From Sinomonas atrocyanea (GTDB taxonomy: Bacteria; Actinomycetota; Actinomycetes; Actinomycetales; Micrococcaceae), in NCBI RefSeq assembly GCF_030812675.1, contig NZ_JAUSTE010000004.1, positions 62,001 through 126,000 on the forward strand: a DNA stretch of 64,000 nucleotides. The letters run 5' to 3'. The position numbers and the translations under genes were made by a program. This document shows, piece by piece, positions 61,180-64,000 of this stretch. The notes under the pieces are model-generated. The model was not told where the DNA came from, searched no databases, and saw only the letters and a list, made by a program, of their open reading frames with translations. The first letter of the stretch is position 1, and the number at the start of each line of letters is the position of its first letter.

Positions 61180-64000
61180 TCACCCCGCGTTCACCATCCC
61201 GGTGGAGGCGCTCCACGTCAGGGTGCCGTTCTCGAAGTCCTCGGCCCGGCCTACGGTGACCGAGTACTCGTCGGAGGTCGGGTAGCCGAGCCAGCTGCGC
61301 TCCCAGCCCATCGAGGCCCACGTGGCCCGGATCGCGCCGAGCACCGAGTGCGCGCCGGTCCACGGGGTCCAGTAGATCGAGGCCGCCTTGGAGAAGTGGT
61401 TGTACCGGCCGGAGCCGTCCGGCGTCCCCTTCTCGTCGGTCGTGGGGTAGCCCAGGGGCCCCTTCTCCCAGCCGCTCGCAGCCCACTCCGCCCGGATCGC
61501 GCCGCGGATCGAGTGTGCGCCGGTGGTCGGGGACCAGTAGATCGAGGAGCCGCTCGAGCCGTTGAAGTGGTTGTACCGGCCGATGCCGTCCGGGGTGCCC
61601 AGCTCATCGGTGGTCGGGTAGCCCAGCGGGCCGCGCTCCCAGCCCGAGGCTGCCCAGTTGGCCCGGATCGCGCCGCGCACCGAGTGGGCGCCGGTCTTCG
61701 ACGTCCAGTAGATCGACGCGCCGCCGGAGCCGTTGAAGTGGTTGTACCGGCCGAGGCCGTCCGGGGTGCCCAGCTCGTCCGTGGTCGGGTAGCCCAGCGG
61801 TCCGCGCTCCCACCCGGATGCCGCCCAATTGGACCGGATGGCTCCCTGGACCGAGTGCGCCCCCGTAGTGGACGTCCAGTAGATCGAGGCGCCGCCGGAG
61901 CCGGAGAAGTGGTTGTAGGCGCCGATGCCGTCCGGGGTCTTGGTCTCGTCCGTGGTCGGGAACCCGAGGAAGCCCCTTGGACCGCCGGCCGCCGCGTAGC
62001 GCGAATAGATGGACCCGTGGACCTCGTGCACCCCGGTGGTCGGGGACCAGCAGATGATGCCAGAGGTGTAGTCCTGGCACGTGCCGGTGCCCACGGCGTA
62101 CTCAGTGGAGAGGGCCTGGCCGAGCGGGGACGCCCACGTTCCTGCACCGATCTTCTGTGCGTAGGCGGCGACCGGATCGTTGACTCCGTACCCGGTGAGC
62201 ATGACCTCCTGGGCGCTGGAGCCGTCGTCGGCCGTGATCAGGTAGTACGTGTCCGCGGTGCCGGCCTGCCCGACCGCCGTCGGGGCGAACGTCACGCTCT
62301 GGAACACGGAGTCCCCGGGCGGGATGCTCAGGCCCTCGGAGACCGGGGTCGTGGTGCTGAAGACGCCCTGCGGGGCCTTCGCCTTGGTGATCGTCATCGG
62401 GATGTTGCCGGTGTTCTGGATCTGGAATGAGCGGGTCGAGGACGCCCCCACCGCGACGTTGCCGAAGTCGAGCGATGCGGGCACCTGCAGGTGCGAGGCG
62501 CCGGAGATGGAGGTGGCGCTGATCGGAACCGTCACTCCCCCGAGGTTGCTCGTCACGGTCAGCGAGTCGCTGACGGTGGCCGCGGCCGTCGGGCTGAACG
62601 CGATCGACACGGGCACGGAGGCGAGGGGCTGGATGGTCGCCCCCACGGCAGGCACGGTGGCGGGGTCCGCGACGAGGCTCGCGGTGGCGGGCAGGGTCAC
62701 CCCGGTCACGGAGACCGCCGTCGTGCCGGTGTTGACGATGTTGACGGTCTGGCGGCTGATCGTCCCGGTCGGGACGTTGGCGAAGGCGAGCGACGTCGGG
62801 GTGGCGCCGAGGCCGTCCTTCGTGCCGATCCCGTGGACGCCCAGCAGGTCCGTCTCACCGTCGGAGGTCTTCACCGTCAGCGAGCCGTCCGATTCCCCGG
62901 TCGCCGTGGGGGCGAAGGTCACGGGGAGGGAGAGGCTCGCGCCGGAGGCCAGGGCCTTCGGGAGTGCCACCGACCCGATCCCGAACGGAGCGGCCGTGGT
63001 GATCGAGCTGATCGTCACCGCACGCGTCGCCGTCATGGTCACCGTGGCGGTCCCGCTCGCGCCGACGGCCACCTGGCCCAGGTCGCCGCCGGTCGAGCCC
63101 ACCGCGGCCGACGTCGGGATGCCGAACGCGAGCACGTTGCCGTCGCGGGTGCCCACGTACACCTTGCCGCCGTTGGTGGCGACCGAGGTGAACTTCGCCG
63201 CCGTCCCGATCGGGGCGCTGAAGACCTGGGCGAGCTTGCCCGTGCTGTCCGGGATGGCCCGGTAGGCGCGCAGCTGCCCGTTGGTGCCCGTCCCGTTGTC
63301 GGTGTAGACGACCCACACGAGCGCCGTGGACGGGTCGGTGCCGGAGGAGGTCACCACCGGGGACCCGGACGAGAACCCGAAGGTCCCGCTGGACGTCCCG
63401 ACCGAGGCGAGCTGGACCCCGCCGGTGCTCGTGGGCACGAGCTTCGAGGCGCGCAGGTAGCCGCTGTTCTCGACCTGGTAGACGTAGCCGCCCTGGGTGG
63501 TGCCGAGGAACGCGGACCTCCCCCAGACCCCGTTGTACGGGCCGGCCGTGTTCACCACGGCGTCCGTGCCGCCGGCGCCCTGGGCCATGCCGCCCAGATT
63601 GTCCCGGTCGAGGAGGTAGATGTGGCCGTCCTTGCCCGTCTGCACCATCAGGTGCGGGTGCGCCGAGGTGCCGTACCCGTCGGGGACCGCCATGGGGCTG
63701 CCGGAGCCGAGGTCGGCGTCGTTCTGGTTCAGCTTGACGTTGGCGGCGGGGCTGAAGAAGTCCTTCGCCGTCAGGTTCCCGTCGGTGCCGACCTGCAGCC
63801 GGACCACGGACTCGGCCAGGGTCGAGGGCGGGGAGGACCCCGCAGACGCCTGCGGGGCGATGCCGTTGCCGGTCGTGAACAGGATCCGTCCCGGGCCGTC
63901 GGAGACGAGGCCGCCGCCGGACTGCCAGATGCCGCCCTCGGCGTTGCTGACCCCGGTCTCGGTGGCCCACATGGTGGTCTGCTTCCCCGCCGTGGAGACC
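61180..64000 (-). CDS. Giant secreted LGFP-repeat protein, N-terminus beyond the edge
   Basis: At least 939 residues are visible and the frame is open to the right edge. From the N side there is a beta-propeller-like part with LFTTGNGIAPQASAGSS and GKDGHIYLLDRDNLGG. Three to four 'choice-of-anchor D' Ig-like domains follow (LAFANVPTGTISRQTVNIVNTG; LDFGNVAVGASSTRSFQIQN). The C-terminal third consists of six LGFP repeats (GYPTTDELGTPDGLGRYNHF). LGFP repeats are linked to cell-envelope attachment in actinobacteria. The protein is probably extracellular and may bind polymer or cell wall. I infer no enzyme. Confidence 0.85.
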   Translation of the reverse strand, partial: VSTAGKQTTMWATETGVSNAEGGIWQSGGGLVSDGPGRILFTTGNGIAPQASAGSSPPSTLAESVVRLQVGTDGNLTAKDFFSPAANVKLNQNDADLGSGSPMAVPDGYGTSAHPHLMVQTGKDGHIYLLDRDNLGGMAQGAGGTDAVVNTAGPYNGVWGRSAFLGTTQGGYVYQVENSGYLRASKLVPTSTGGVQLASVGTSSGTFGFSSGSPVVTSSGTDPSTALVWVVYTDNGTGTNGQLRAYRAIPDSTGKLAQVFSAPIGTAAKFTSVATNGGKVYVGTRDGNVLAFGIPTSAAVGSTGGDLGQVAVGASGTATVTMTATRAVTISSITTAAPFGIGSVALPKALASGASLSLPVTFAPTATGESDGSLTVKTSDGETDLLGVHGIGTKDGLGATPTSLAFANVPTGTISRQTVNIVNTGTTAVSVTGVTLPATASLVADPATVPAVGATIQPLASVPVSIAFSPTAAATVSDSLTVTSNLGGVTVPISATSISGASHLQVPASLDFGNVAVGASSTRSFQIQNTGNIPMTITKAKAPQGVFSTTTPVSEGLSIPPGDSVFQSVTFAPTAVGQAGTADTYYLITADDGSSAQEVMLTGYGVNDPVAAYAQKIGAGTWASPLGQALSTEYAVGTGTCQDYTSGIICWSPTTGVHEVHGSIYSRYAAAGGPRGFLGFPTTDETKTPDGIGAYNHFSGSGGASIYWTSTTGAHSVQGAIRSNWAASGWERGPLGYPTTDELGTPDGLGRYNHFNGSGGASIYWTSKTGAHSVRGAIRANWAASGWERGPLGYPTTDELGTPDGIGRYNHFNGSSGSSIYWSPTTGAHSIRGAIRAEWAASGWEKGPLGYPTTDEKGTPDGSGRYNHFSKAASIYWTPWTGAHSVLGAIRATWASMGWERSWLGYPTSDEYSVTVGRAEDFENGTLTWSASTGMVNAG
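61230..62060 (-). repeat. 171-bp tandem repeats encoding LGFP units
   Basis: The marker GGTAGCC (or GGAACCC) recurs at 61281, 61446, 61617, 61788 and 61959. The last three steps are exactly 171 bp (57 codons) and the first is 165 bp, a two-codon deletion in the last unit. The units are highly similar in DNA, which suggests recent duplication or conversion. Confidence 0.9.

Overview
The window is chromosomal DNA from a very high-G+C actinobacterium, most likely of the Micrococcaceae (Arthrobacter/Sinomonas-like). This rests on the strong G/C third-position bias, actinobacterial versions of RNase J, IF-2, PNPase and FtsK, and a gene order (pgsA-ftsK-rnj-dapA ... dapB ... M16 peptidase-pnp-rpsO-ribF-truB-rbfA-infB-ylxR-nusA-rimP ... 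proS ... GNAT-ispG-rseP-dxr) that follows the mycobacterial backbone as I recall it. Genus assignment is inference. I saw no rRNA, tRNA, CRISPR array, transposase or prophage gene.

Layout. 1-9344: pgsA (cut by the window edge), ftsK, rnj, dapA, a C-N hydrolase, a YeiB/DUF418-type membrane protein, a small membrane protein and dapB. 9402-15311: a molybdenum-cofactor locus. moaE, mogA, moaC, moeA and a membrane-anchored sulfite-oxidase-type molybdoenzyme lie on the minus strand, divergent from moaA-moaD. 15402-18386: an exported LolA-like protein with an ABC exporter. 18391-18500: a 21-bp repeat array ending in a large hairpin. 18516-31534: the conserved translation/RNA cluster, from the M16 peptidase through rimP. 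It is interrupted at about 25640-25835 by an extreme poly-C/poly-G tract. 31630-36935: a ferritin-like protein beside a VIT-family Fe/Mn transporter, an aminoglycoside-kinase-like gene, a PLP decarboxylase and a TSUP permease. 36946-38748: proS. 38956-43992: a nitrite/NO-type locus. It holds a membrane-cupredoxin-copper nitrite reductase fusion, an NnrS-like membrane protein, a cysteine-bearing HTH regulator and a divergent DUF2249 gene. 44079-46236: an ABC exporter operon ending in its TetR regulator. 46233-52004: lipoprotein, GNAT, ispG, YciI, rseP and dxr. 52608-60386: a branched-chain acyl-CoA degradation operon controlled by a divergent TetR gene (60508). 61180-64000: a very large secreted LGFP-repeat protein, cut by the right edge.

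How the genes work together. The Moco genes can serve the molybdoenzyme encoded in the same operon. ispG and dxr are two MEP isoprenoid steps, and dapA/dapB two lysine/diaminopimelate steps. rimP-nusA-ylxR-infB-rbfA-truB-rpsO-pnp form the ribosome/RNA cluster. In the acyl-CoA operon the dehydrogenase and biotin carboxylase subunits match isovaleryl-CoA to methylglutaconyl-CoA, and the CoA-transferase would handle acetoacetate.

Structure beyond genes. Ten genes have a TAnnnT hexamer exactly 6 or 7 nt before the start codon, the spacing expected for leaderless transcription. Many genes overlap by ATGA/GTGA. Three clear operator-type palindromes sit at regulator promoters: 43638-43651, 44035-44052, and the pair 60423-60438 / 60448-60465. 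The most unusual items are the nitrite-reductase fusion locus, the repeat array with its 17-bp-stem hairpin, and the poly-C tract, which may be an assembly artefact.
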